Positions 1 through 7,180 of a DNA stretch of 11,503 nt are shown here, piece after piece. Position 1 is the first letter of the stretch. Each line of letters starts with the position of its first letter. The notes beneath the pieces were generated by a model. The model searched no databases and was not told the origin of the DNA. It saw only the letters and a program-made list of their open reading frames with translations. Position numbers and translations under genes: made by a program. This DNA is from WVWW01 sp041568335 (GTDB lineage: Bacteria; Acidobacteriota; Polarisedimenticolia; Polarisedimenticolales; Polarisedimenticolaceae), in the NCBI GenBank assembly GCA_041568335.1, contig JBFFZZ010000076.1:1-11503 (forward strand), read 5' to 3'.

Positions 1-1889
1 GCGTCCATCTGGCCGAAGTCCTTCTCGTGATAGATGAAGAAGCCCTCGAGGCCGGTCTTCTCGCGGTGTTCGTTCATCACCTGCTCGACCTCGTTGAAGT
101 ACTCCGAGGCGTCCTCAAGCGTCATGCCCGCGGGCAGATCGAACTGGATGTTGAACTGCGCCTGCTCCTCGTCCTGCTGGCCCACGAACTTGGTCGTCTT
201 CGAGTACGTGAACCCACTCACGATCAAGACCCCGACGACGCCGATGATGAGGCCGAAACGGCGCTCCAGGGAAGCTTCGAGCAGCCGGTTGTAGGCGTTG
301 TTGAGCCGGCCGAAGGTCCGTTCGTACAGCGCCAGCAGGAACTCGTTGAAGCGGCGGTGCAGCGCCTCGAAGCGCGACGGCTTGCCGGCCAGCTTTTCAC
401 GAGTGGATAGCGTCAGGTAGACGCACAGCGGGATGAACACCAGCGCCACGACCAGCGAACCGCTGACCGACACGGCGACGGGCAGCGCCATACGCATCAG
501 AAAAAAGCCCATCGGCCCTTCGATCAACGCGGCCGGCAGGAACACGATCACGGTGGTCAGCGTCGACATCGTGATCGCCAGCGCGACCTCGCCGGCACCC
601 TGGATGCAGGCGGCGCGGCGCGACAACCCTTCGCGGCGTAACCGGTGGATGTTCTCCGCCACCACGACCGAGTTGTCCACCAGCAGACCGATACAGATCA
701 TCAACCCGATCAACGTCAGGATGTTGAGCGTCTCGCCCGCGAAGTACATGATCGTCAGCCCGAAGACCAGGCTGATCGGGATCGAGAAGGCGACGATCAG
801 CGTCAGCCGCACGCGGCGCATGAAGAAGAACAGCACCACGCAGGCGAGTGCGCCGCCGAACGCCCCGCTCTTGACCAGCGTCCCCAGGCTCTCGTCGATG
901 ATCTCGCCCTGGTCGAAGAACCCTTCCAGCTCGAGCCCGGCGAGGCGCGGGTTCTCCTTGAGCTCCTCGACGAGCCCGTCGAGCCGCCGCGTCACCTCGC
1001 GCGTGTTGGCCTGCGATTCCTTGATCACCTGGACGGCGACGGCGGGCGTGCCATTGAGCCGCGCGCGGTACTCCTTGTCGGGCTCTTCGTAGGTGATCCT
1101 GGCGATGTCCCTCAGCCGCGTCGACAAACCGACGAGACGGTTCTGGAGCTCCTCGACGGTCGAGTAGCTGGCGATCGAGCGCAGCAGCAGTTTCTTCGTG
1201 CCGGTGATCACCGTCCCGCTGGCCATCGTGAAGTTGTCGGCACCGAGATCCTGAGCCAGCTCGTAGATGTTCAGCCCGGCGGCGTTGGCCTTCTCGCGAT
1301 CGATCTCGATCAGGATCTCTTTCTCTTCGAGACCGAAGACCTGCACCGTCGCGACACCGTCGAGGCGCTCGACGGGGATGATCACGTCGTTCTGGATCAA
1401 ATCCCACGGGTCTTCCAGATCCGGGTCGACGGCGATACCGATCATGAAGACCGGGAAGCCGGAGCTGCTGTTCTTGCGAATGAACACACGATCGGCGTCG
1501 GCGGGGAAGTTGACCCGCGCGCGCTGGACGCGATCGCGCACCTCGCGGTAGGCCACCGACATGTCGCTGTTCTGCTTGAAGCGGATAAACACCTGCGACA
1601 TCCCGGGAAAGCTCACACTCGTGATCTTGTCGACCCCCTTGACGGTGGAGAGCTCCTCCTCGACGGGAATCGTGATCTTGTCCAGCACCTCGCGCGGCGG
1701 TGCATCCTGCCACGGCACCTGAACGAAGAGCATCGAGCCGACGAAGCCGCTGGGGATCATCTCCGCGGGGATGTTCAACGCCGCGATGGTCCCGATCACG
1801 GCGACCGTGACGGCGATCATCAAGACCGAGACGCGACGGTCCAGCGAGAACCGCGGCAGCGCCGGCTCCTTGTCGAAGTCGCGCGTCAT
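1..1889 (-). CDS. RND efflux permease, second of a tandem pair (C-terminal part beyond the window)
   Basis: Inner-membrane proton-driven efflux permease of the AcrB/HAE type, expected to work with the upstream adaptor. The first 629 codons are present without a stop; family members have about 1030-1050 residues, so the C-terminal 40% lies beyond position 1. TM1 is at about residues 20-38, followed by the periplasmic porter region (45-330), TM2 at 342-358, the TM4 motif LLVDNSVVV with Asp405-Asn406, and TM7 at about 546-562. Asp405 matches the first Asp of the AcrB TM4 pair; the second is Asn, a common variant. The TM6-TM7 linker is of ordinary length, unlike that of its neighbour. The ATG at 1889 overlaps the TGA of the upstream permease as ATGA, with a weak GGTGA upstream, which suggests coupled translation. 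The substrate (drug, metal or lipid) cannot be told from sequence. The family call is firm. Confidence 0.93.
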   Translation of the reverse strand, partial: MTRDFDKEPALPRFSLDRRVSVLMIAVTVAVIGTIAALNIPAEMIPSGFVGSMLFVQVPWQDAPPREVLDKITIPVEEELSTVKGVDKITSVSFPGMSQVFIRFKQNSDMSVAYREVRDRVQRARVNFPADADRVFIRKNSSSGFPVFMIGIAVDPDLEDPWDLIQNDVIIPVERLDGVATVQVFGLEEKEILIEIDREKANAAGLNIYELAQDLGADNFTMASGTVITGTKKLLLRSIASYSTVEELQNRLVGLSTRLRDIARITYEEPDKEYRARLNGTPAVAVQVIKESQANTREVTRRLDGLVEELKENPRLAGLELEGFFDQGEIIDESLGTLVKSGAFGGALACVVLFFFMRRVRLTLIVAFSIPISLVFGLTIMYFAGETLNILTLIGLMICIGLLVDNSVVVAENIHRLRREGLSRRAACIQGAGEVALAITMSTLTTVIVFLPAALIEGPMGFFLMRMALPVAVSVSGSLVVALVFIPLCVYLTLSTREKLAGKPSRFEALHRRFNEFLLALYERTFGRLNNAYNRLLEASLERRFGLIIGVVGVLIVSGFTYSKTTKFVGQQDEEQAQFNIQFDLPAGMTLEDASEYFNEVEQVMNEHREKTGLEGFFIYHEKDFGQMD

Positions 1890-4800
1890 GGCGTCACCGA
1901 ATCGACGTCGGCGCCCATCGGCACTCCGGTCTTGTCGCGCCTCTTCGTCCGCGCTCCGGCGAGCCAGGCGACGATGCCGTCGAGCAGCGAGTAGATCGTG
2001 GGGATCACGATCAGGGTCAGCGCGGTCGAGGTGATCAGGCCGCTGATCACCGCGATGGCCATCGGGGCGCGCAGCTCGGCGCCGTCACCGATGCCCAGGG
2101 CCAGCGGCAGCAGGCCGAGCACCGTGGTGGCCGTGGTCATCAGGATCGGCCGCAACCGGATCGAGCCGGCGGTCATGATCGCCTCGCGTTTCTCGACGTT
2201 GCGCGCGCGTAGCTTGTTGATGTAGTCGACCAGCACGATCGCGTTGTTCACGACGATGCCGGCGAGCATGATCATCCCGAGAAACACCACGATCGAGAGG
2301 TTCATCCCGAGGAGCTTCAACGCCAGGAAGGTCCCGACGAACGCGAGCGGGATCGTGAGCATGATCACCAGCGGATGGATCAAGGACTCGAATTGCACCG
2401 CCATGATCACGTAGACCATGAAGATCGACAGCCCGAGCGCGAGCAACAGGCTGCGCTGCGAGCGCTCCCACTCCTCGCTCTGCCCGCGGATGTCGAAACC
2501 GAGCTGCGCCGGCCAGGCGATCTCGTCCCGCAGTGCCTGGCGGATCGACTCGGAGGCGGCGGAAAGGGAACCCTTGTGGAGGTTGGCCTGGACGAGCGCC
2601 ACGCGGCTGCCGTCGACGCGGCGAACCTCGCTGGGCCCCTCGCCGAGCGTGACGTCGGCGACGGAGTTCAGCCGGATCGGGCGCTCGCCACCGGGGTTGA
2701 CGACCAGCGCCTCGATGTCTTCGACGGTCTCGCGGTCGCCCATGTCGAGCCGGACGAGGATCGGGATGCGGCGGTCCGTCAGGTTGAAACGGGTCGCCTC
2801 GAAGCCCTTGACCTTGTCGCGAACGTGCCTGGCTACCGTCGCGATATTGAGGTCATAGAGCGCGAGCTTGTCGCGGTCGTAAACGATCTGGACCTCCGGG
2901 GCTCCCGGACGCAACGTCGTCTCGACGTCCGCCAGACCGGGTAGCCGTTCCATGATCTCCTTGGCCCGCCGGCCGTACTCGCGGAGCAGATCGAGGTCGG
3001 TCCCGTAGATCTCGACCTCGATCGGGGTCTTGGAGCTGAACAGCACCGGACGCACGACGCGGGCTTCGAGGTCGGGGATCGAGACGAAGCGCTGGCGCAA
3101 CCGATCGACGACCTGCTCCTCGATATCGGCGGAGCGGCTGGCCCCGTCGAGCACGACCTTGAAGCGGGCCGAGTGCTCGCCCTCGTCGCTACGCGTGGTG
3201 TTGGCCGCGTCGTAACCGACGGTGAGGATCAACGACTGGATGTGCTTGCGCTCGGCGAGGATCGCCTTCTCCACGGGCGCGGTCACCCGTTCGGTCTCGT
3301 GCAGCGGCGTCCCGACGGGAAGCTGCACCTCGACCGTGAACTCGCCCTGGTGGACCTCCGGCAGCAGCTCGCTGTCGAGCGAGGTGCCGGCATCCCAGGC
3401 AAACCAGATGCAGACCGCCATCAGCACGACGACGATGCCGGGGTGGTTCAACGCCCCACGCAGCACACGCGGGTAGGCGCGGTTGGCCACGGTGAGCGTG
3501 CCGCCGACGAGCTTGGACGGCGCCCAGGTGATCACGCGGAAGAGGAAGGCCACGGCGGGAACCAGGACGGCTCGCGTGAACGCGGCAAAGCCCATCACGG
3601 CGAGCACGACCGGCTTGCCGATGAGCCATTCGAGCACACTTCCGATCAGGAAACGAATCAGGACCACGTAGATCAGTCCGGCGGCGAGGACCGGAACGGC
3701 GAGGACCGCCGTCAGCGGCCACACGAGGTAGCTCATCCAGCGCGGTAGCGCCGACTGTTTTGACGGGAACATCAGGAACAACTTGAAGCCACGCCACACG
3801 GCGGGAAGCCCGGCACGGAACGCGCGCAGTGCGGACCAGCGCCACAGGCCGGTGGTGCGTTTCGTGTACGGGTCGTTGGCCAGGTTGCCGCGCAGTGCTT
3901 GCAACCCGACGGTAAGCCATCCGATGACGATCGCCAGTACGAACAGGGCACCGATTCCCTGGGCGGCCTGCGGTTGGGTCGAGGCGAGTAAGCTGATTCC
4001 CAGCACGCCCGCGACCACACCGGTCGTGCCGAGCCCGAGCGCCGTACGGTTGGCGACCATCGGGATGAAGAACAACGCGACACCCGCCGAGGCGAGCAGC
4101 GAGAAGACGACGGCAAAGCCGAGATCACCGAACGCCTGCCCCGCGATGCCCTCCACGAACATCATCGGGAAGAACACCGCGACCGACGTCAACGTCGAGG
4201 CAACCACCGCGGAGCGTACCTCGAGCGTGCCGCGAATGACCGCCTGGGTCATCGTGTCGCCCTCTTCTTTACAGCGGTAGATCGACTCGAGCACGACGAT
4301 CGACGAGTCGACCAGCATGCCGATGCCTAAGGCGAGCCCTCCCAAGGACATGATGTTGAGCGTGATGCCCATCGAGTTGAGCGGCGCGAAGGTGACGAGC
4401 AACGAGGCCGGGATGCTGACGGCGATGATCGCCGTGCTCTTGAAGTTGCGCAGGAACAGGTACAGCACCGCGATGGCCAGGAAGCCGCCGAAGATGGCGG
4501 TATCGCGCACGTTGGAGATGCTGGACTCGATGAACTGCGAGCGGTCCGCGACCACGGTCAGGAAAGCGGCCTCGGACTTGTACAGCGCCGCGTTGAGCCC
4601 CGCCGCGGCGCCGGGGCCACTCGACCGGCCGCGACCGCCGGGTCCTGCCGCCACCGCTTCCGGATCGGCCTCTTTCTCGCGGGCCTTCTCGATGTCGAAC
4701 TCGCCGAGCATCCGACCGACCCGGTCCGACACGGCCACGATGTTCGCGTCGGCTTCCTTGTAAATATCGATCTGAACGGACTCGTTTCCGTCGGTGCGCG

Positions 4801-5650
4801 TCAGGATCTCGCGTTCCTTGTGCGCCCAGGTCACCTCGCCGAGGTCCTGGATCCGGACCGGACGTCCCTCGAAGTTGGAGACGATCGTCTGCTCGATCTG
4901 CTCGAGGTTCTCGAACTCGTTGAGCGTGCGCACCATGTATTCGATGCGTCCCTCGAGCAGGGTCCCGCCGGCGACGTTGATGTTTTCCTGGGCCAGCCGG
5001 TCGATCACGCTCTGGATCGAGATGCCCGTACGGCGAAGCGTCGCCGCGTCGAGCGAGACGTGGATTTCCTCTTCAAGGCCACCGCGCACCTGGACGGCGG
5101 CGATGCCCTTGATCGGCTCCAGCTCGCGCTTGATCTGCTGTTCGGCGAGGCGGCGCAACCGGCGCAACCCTTCCTCGCCTTCATAGCGCGGGCCGTCTCC
5201 CGACAGGCTGAGCTCGATGATCGGATCGAGCGACGGATCGAAATGGAGGATCAGCGGGCGCTCGGCCTCGACCGGCAGGAACACGCGGTCGAGCTTCTCG
5301 AGCACGTCCTGGGTGGCGTCCGACATCGGCGTGTCCCAGGCGAACTCGAGCACGACGTCCGAGACGCCGGCGCGGTTGATGCTGCTGATCTTCTGCAGCC
5401 CACCGACGACGCCCAGCGCCTCCTCGATCGGGCGGCCGATGTCGTTTTCGACCTCCTCGGGTGCCGCGCCGGGGTAGGCGGTACGCACGGTCAGCGTCGG
5501 GTAGGTCAGCTCGGGCATCAGCGTGACCGGCAACTGCCCGAGCGACAGGTAACCGAACACGACCGCCGCGAGGGCGACCATCAGGATGGCGACGGGTCTC
5601 GAGACGATGAAGTGCTTGCTCGATTCCGTTTCGGCGGCGGTCGGGCTCAT
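1886..5650 (-). CDS. RND efflux permease, first of a tandem pair, with a large membrane insert
   Basis: Inner-membrane RND (AcrB/HAE-type) permease of 1254 residues, about 200 longer than usual. Order: TM1 about 17-38, porter region 45-375 with a Gly-rich stretch (336-351) before TM2, TM2 385-400, TM4 motif GMLVDSSIVV (Asp448-Ser449), TM5-TM6 482-535, a hydrophobic insert of about 180 residues (536-715), TM7 738-756, second porter region 765-1060, TM8 from 1067, TM10 motif GIVVNNAIVLVDY (Asn1135-Asn1136), and the family's GDGAELRAPMAIAV segment at 1188-1201. Asp448 keeps one acidic residue of the AcrB proton relay; Ser449 and Asn1135 replace the second Asp and the Lys, as in many HAE-like relatives. 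The insert has four hydrophobic stretches, an even number that would preserve the topology of the second half. The ATG at 5650 overlaps the adaptor's stop as ATGA; an AAGG lies 7 nt upstream. Substrate unknown. Confidence 0.95.
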   Translation of the reverse strand: MSPTAAETESSKHFIVSRPVAILMVALAAVVFGYLSLGQLPVTLMPELTYPTLTVRTAYPGAAPEEVENDIGRPIEEALGVVGGLQKISSINRAGVSDVVLEFAWDTPMSDATQDVLEKLDRVFLPVEAERPLILHFDPSLDPIIELSLSGDGPRYEGEEGLRRLRRLAEQQIKRELEPIKGIAAVQVRGGLEEEIHVSLDAATLRRTGISIQSVIDRLAQENINVAGGTLLEGRIEYMVRTLNEFENLEQIEQTIVSNFEGRPVRIQDLGEVTWAHKEREILTRTDGNESVQIDIYKEADANIVAVSDRVGRMLGEFDIEKAREKEADPEAVAAGPGGRGRSSGPGAAAGLNAALYKSEAAFLTVVADRSQFIESSISNVRDTAIFGGFLAIAVLYLFLRNFKSTAIIAVSIPASLLVTFAPLNSMGITLNIMSLGGLALGIGMLVDSSIVVLESIYRCKEEGDTMTQAVIRGTLEVRSAVVASTLTSVAVFFPMMFVEGIAGQAFGDLGFAVVFSLLASAGVALFFIPMVANRTALGLGTTGVVAGVLGISLLASTQPQAAQGIGALFVLAIVIGWLTVGLQALRGNLANDPYTKRTTGLWRWSALRAFRAGLPAVWRGFKLFLMFPSKQSALPRWMSYLVWPLTAVLAVPVLAAGLIYVVLIRFLIGSVLEWLIGKPVVLAVMGFAAFTRAVLVPAVAFLFRVITWAPSKLVGGTLTVANRAYPRVLRGALNHPGIVVVLMAVCIWFAWDAGTSLDSELLPEVHQGEFTVEVQLPVGTPLHETERVTAPVEKAILAERKHIQSLILTVGYDAANTTRSDEGEHSARFKVVLDGASRSADIEEQVVDRLRQRFVSIPDLEARVVRPVLFSSKTPIEVEIYGTDLDLLREYGRRAKEIMERLPGLADVETTLRPGAPEVQIVYDRDKLALYDLNIATVARHVRDKVKGFEATRFNLTDRRIPILVRLDMGDRETVEDIEALVVNPGGERPIRLNSVADVTLGEGPSEVRRVDGSRVALVQANLHKGSLSAASESIRQALRDEIAWPAQLGFDIRGQSEEWERSQRSLLLALGLSIFMVYVIMAVQFESLIHPLVIMLTIPLAFVGTFLALKLLGMNLSIVVFLGMIMLAGIVVNNAIVLVDYINKLRARNVEKREAIMTAGSIRLRPILMTTATTVLGLLPLALGIGDGAELRAPMAIAVISGLITSTALTLIVIPTIYSLLDGIVAWLAGARTKRRDKTGVPMGADVDSVTP

Positions 5651-6885
5651 AGCGAGGCCTTGGCGACCACCTCATCGGAACCGCCGGTCTCGACCGGCTC
5701 GATCGTGGCCGCCCCTTCCTCGCCGGGGATCTTGATGAGAGCGCCGTCCTTGAGACCGGCCTGGCCGGCGATGACGACACGGTCACCCGCGGCCAGCCCG
5801 GAGGCCGGCTCGACGTTGTACTTGTCGGTCAGGATCGGCTGGAAGAACACGCGCTCGACGCGGTTCTTGTCCTTCACGCGATAGACGTACATCTGGTCGT
5901 TGTCATAGACGACCGCGCGCTTGGGCACGAGCACCGCTTCGTTGTGCGTCCTCGTGATCAGGTTCACGTCGACGTACATGCCCGGACGCAGGCCCGGTTT
6001 CGCGCCGACCGCGACGGTGACCTTGACGGTGCCCGACTTGGCGTCGACGATCGGGGCGATGCGCTTCACCGAGCAGGCGAAGTCGAGACCCGGTGCGGCC
6101 TGTGCCGAGACGTTGGCCGGCAATCCCGTGCGCAGCTCCGTGAGGTGCTTCTCGGGGACGTAGATGCGGGCCACGATCGACTCGAAGTCGATCAGGTTGA
6201 ACAGCTCCTGCCCGATCTGCACCTGGTCGCCGAGATTGACCATGCGCGCCGTCACGGTGCCCGAGATCGGGGCGCGGACCTCGGTGTAGCCCAGCTCGCG
6301 CTCGACGTCGGCCAGCTCGATGCGCAGTTGCTCGAGCTCGTAGCTCTTGTTGTTGAATACTTCTTCGCTGATCAGCTCCTGGTCGAAGAGGCGCTGCTGA
6401 CGTGCGAACTCCCGTTCGGCCTTGGCAACCTGGCTCTTGACTTTGGCCAGGGCGCTTGTCTGCTCGTCGTTTTGAAGCCGGAGCAGGACCTGGCCGCGGC
6501 GTACGCGGTCCCCTTCCTCGACCAGCAGCTCGATGACCTGGCGCTGGGCCTCGGCGACGACGCTCACTTCGCTCTCCGCCTCGAGGTTCGCGGAGAAGGC
6601 GAGGACCGATTCGATCGGGCCGAGCGCCAGCTCGCTGACCTCGACGGGGACGGCTTCTTCCTTCTTCTTGTCGGCGTCGCCGTCCTTGCCCCGCTTGCCC
6701 TTCCTTTTCTTGTTCTTGTCGTCCGATTCTTCGTTTTCGTTGGTCGCGGGGGCGGCCTCGATCGAGTCCTTGGATTCGTTCTCGGCCTCGGTCGCCCCGT
6801 CGGCGCCGCTGCAGCCCAGCAAGAAACTGCCGAACACGAACAGGGCCACGATCAGGATCAACGAAAAGGCTTGCTTGATGCTCAC
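5647..6885 (-). CDS. RND efflux adaptor (membrane-fusion protein), lipoprotein
   Basis: Periplasmic adaptor of 412 residues, expected to link the two RND permeases to an outer-membrane channel. It starts with a lipoprotein signal: hydrophobic residues 6-23, then lipobox LLGC with Cys25 as the lipidated residue. Residues 26-78 form an unusual charged, low-complexity linker (acidic, then Lys/Arg-rich). The adaptor fold follows: a barrel strand from about 80, first half of the lipoyl domain 107-138 (motif VVAEAQRQVIELLVEEGDRV), alpha-helical hairpin about 140-197, second lipoyl half 200-232 (VRAPISGTVTARMVNLGD), beta-barrel 236-312 (LRPGMYVDVNL), and membrane-proximal domain to about 390. The start is GTG at 6885, preceded by a strong GGAGG 5 nt upstream. 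It is the first gene of the operon and overlaps the next by ATGA. I could not find a clear minus-strand promoter. The family call is firm; the substrate is unknown. Confidence 0.95.
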   Translation of the reverse strand: MSIKQAFSLILIVALFVFGSFLLGCSGADGATEAENESKDSIEAAPATNENEESDDKNKKRKGKRGKDGDADKKKEEAVPVEVSELALGPIESVLAFSANLEAESEVSVVAEAQRQVIELLVEEGDRVRRGQVLLRLQNDEQTSALAKVKSQVAKAEREFARQQRLFDQELISEEVFNNKSYELEQLRIELADVERELGYTEVRAPISGTVTARMVNLGDQVQIGQELFNLIDFESIVARIYVPEKHLTELRTGLPANVSAQAAPGLDFACSVKRIAPIVDAKSGTVKVTVAVGAKPGLRPGMYVDVNLITRTHNEAVLVPKRAVVYDNDQMYVYRVKDKNRVERVFFQPILTDKYNVEPASGLAAGDRVVIAGQAGLKDGALIKIPGEEGAATIEPVETGGSDEVVAKASL

Positions 6886-6890
6886 GACGT

Positions 6891-6895
6891 CCTCC
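6891..6895 (-). promoter_or_regulatory. Shine-Dalgarno site fixing the GTG start of the adaptor gene
   Basis: On the minus strand this is GGAGG, separated by ACGTC (5 nt) from the GTG at 6885-6883. It is the strongest ribosome-binding site in the window. It supports the GTG start, which places the signal peptide (MSIKQAF and a hydrophobic core) at the very N-terminus. Confidence 0.8.
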
Positions 6896-6963
6896 GGGCC
6901 AACCCCCCGACCTGCCTTAGATACGGGCCACCCCTTCAGGTGGTTCCGTGGGCGGTTCCGAGG

Positions 6964-7009
6964 GTTGGTGTAGTTATGACGATGAAGCGGTCGATCCGGT
7001 TACACCAAC
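6964..7009. repeat. Perfect 9-bp inverted repeat in the divergent spacer (candidate operator or hairpin)
   Basis: GTTGGTGTA at 6964-6972 is repeated in reverse complement as TACACCAAC at 7001-7009, with 28 nt between. It lies 79-124 bases upstream of the adaptor start, in the spacer between the efflux operon and the formiminotransferase gene. It could be a paired operator controlling the pump, or a hairpin in the pump's leader if transcription starts upstream of it. No regulator gene is adjacent. Its function is inferred from position only. Confidence 0.4.
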
Positions 7010-7065
7010 GGTGGCAAAGAGGGGCCGGCGGCCCGAATCGGCGGGTGAGCGGCGCTCGTTCGGCC

Positions 7066-7094
7066 GAAAAAACGTGAATTACAATAATGATAGG
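7066..7094. promoter_or_regulatory. A/T-rich island in the divergent spacer, possible promoter region
   Basis: A run of 29 bases with only 8 G/C lies in very GC-rich surroundings. It includes AAAAAA at 7067-7072 and TACAAT at 7080-7085, the latter a 5/6 match to a plus-strand -10 element. I see no convincing -35 box at the right spacing on either strand, so direction and activity are undecided. The rest of the 295-base spacer (6886-7180) holds only short GC-rich hairpins and no credible gene. Confidence 0.3.
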
Positions 7095-7148
7095 AGCGCG
7101 GCGGCGGGCTCGAGCGCAAAACTCAAGACCTGACCCCGGCTTGTCCAC

Positions 7149-7174
7149 TACAATCCCCGGCCATTGAGCAAGGG
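7149..7174 (+). promoter_or_regulatory. Possible -10 box and ribosome-binding site of the formiminotransferase gene
   Basis: TACAAT at 7149-7154 is a 5/6 match to a -10 hexamer, but the sequence 16-18 nt upstream is a poor -35 (AAGACC at 7125-7130 at best). AGGG at 7171-7174 lies 6 nt before the ATG at 7181 and is a fair ribosome-binding site. The ribosome site is more credible than the promoter. Confidence 0.35.
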
Positions 7175-7180
7175 TGTGCC

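Noticed and set aside
645..1994. Long plus-strand open frame opposite the second RND permease
   Set aside because: It lies antisense to a clear RND gene, and its product is a low-complexity Asp/Arg/His/Leu-rich protein typical of the reverse strand of GC-rich genes. Similar frames at 4820-5884 and 5944-7077 were rejected for the same reason.
6928..6943. CCACC/GGTGG hairpin with 6-nt loop as a terminator
   Set aside because: The stem has only 5 bp and no T-run follows on either strand. It lies in the leader of the adaptor gene, where a terminator is not expected.
6936..7148. Small minus-strand open frame (70 codons) in the divergent spacer, and a 61-codon plus-strand one at 6948-7133
   Set aside because: Neither has a ribosome site I could recognise or family resemblance, and they overlap each other on opposite strands.
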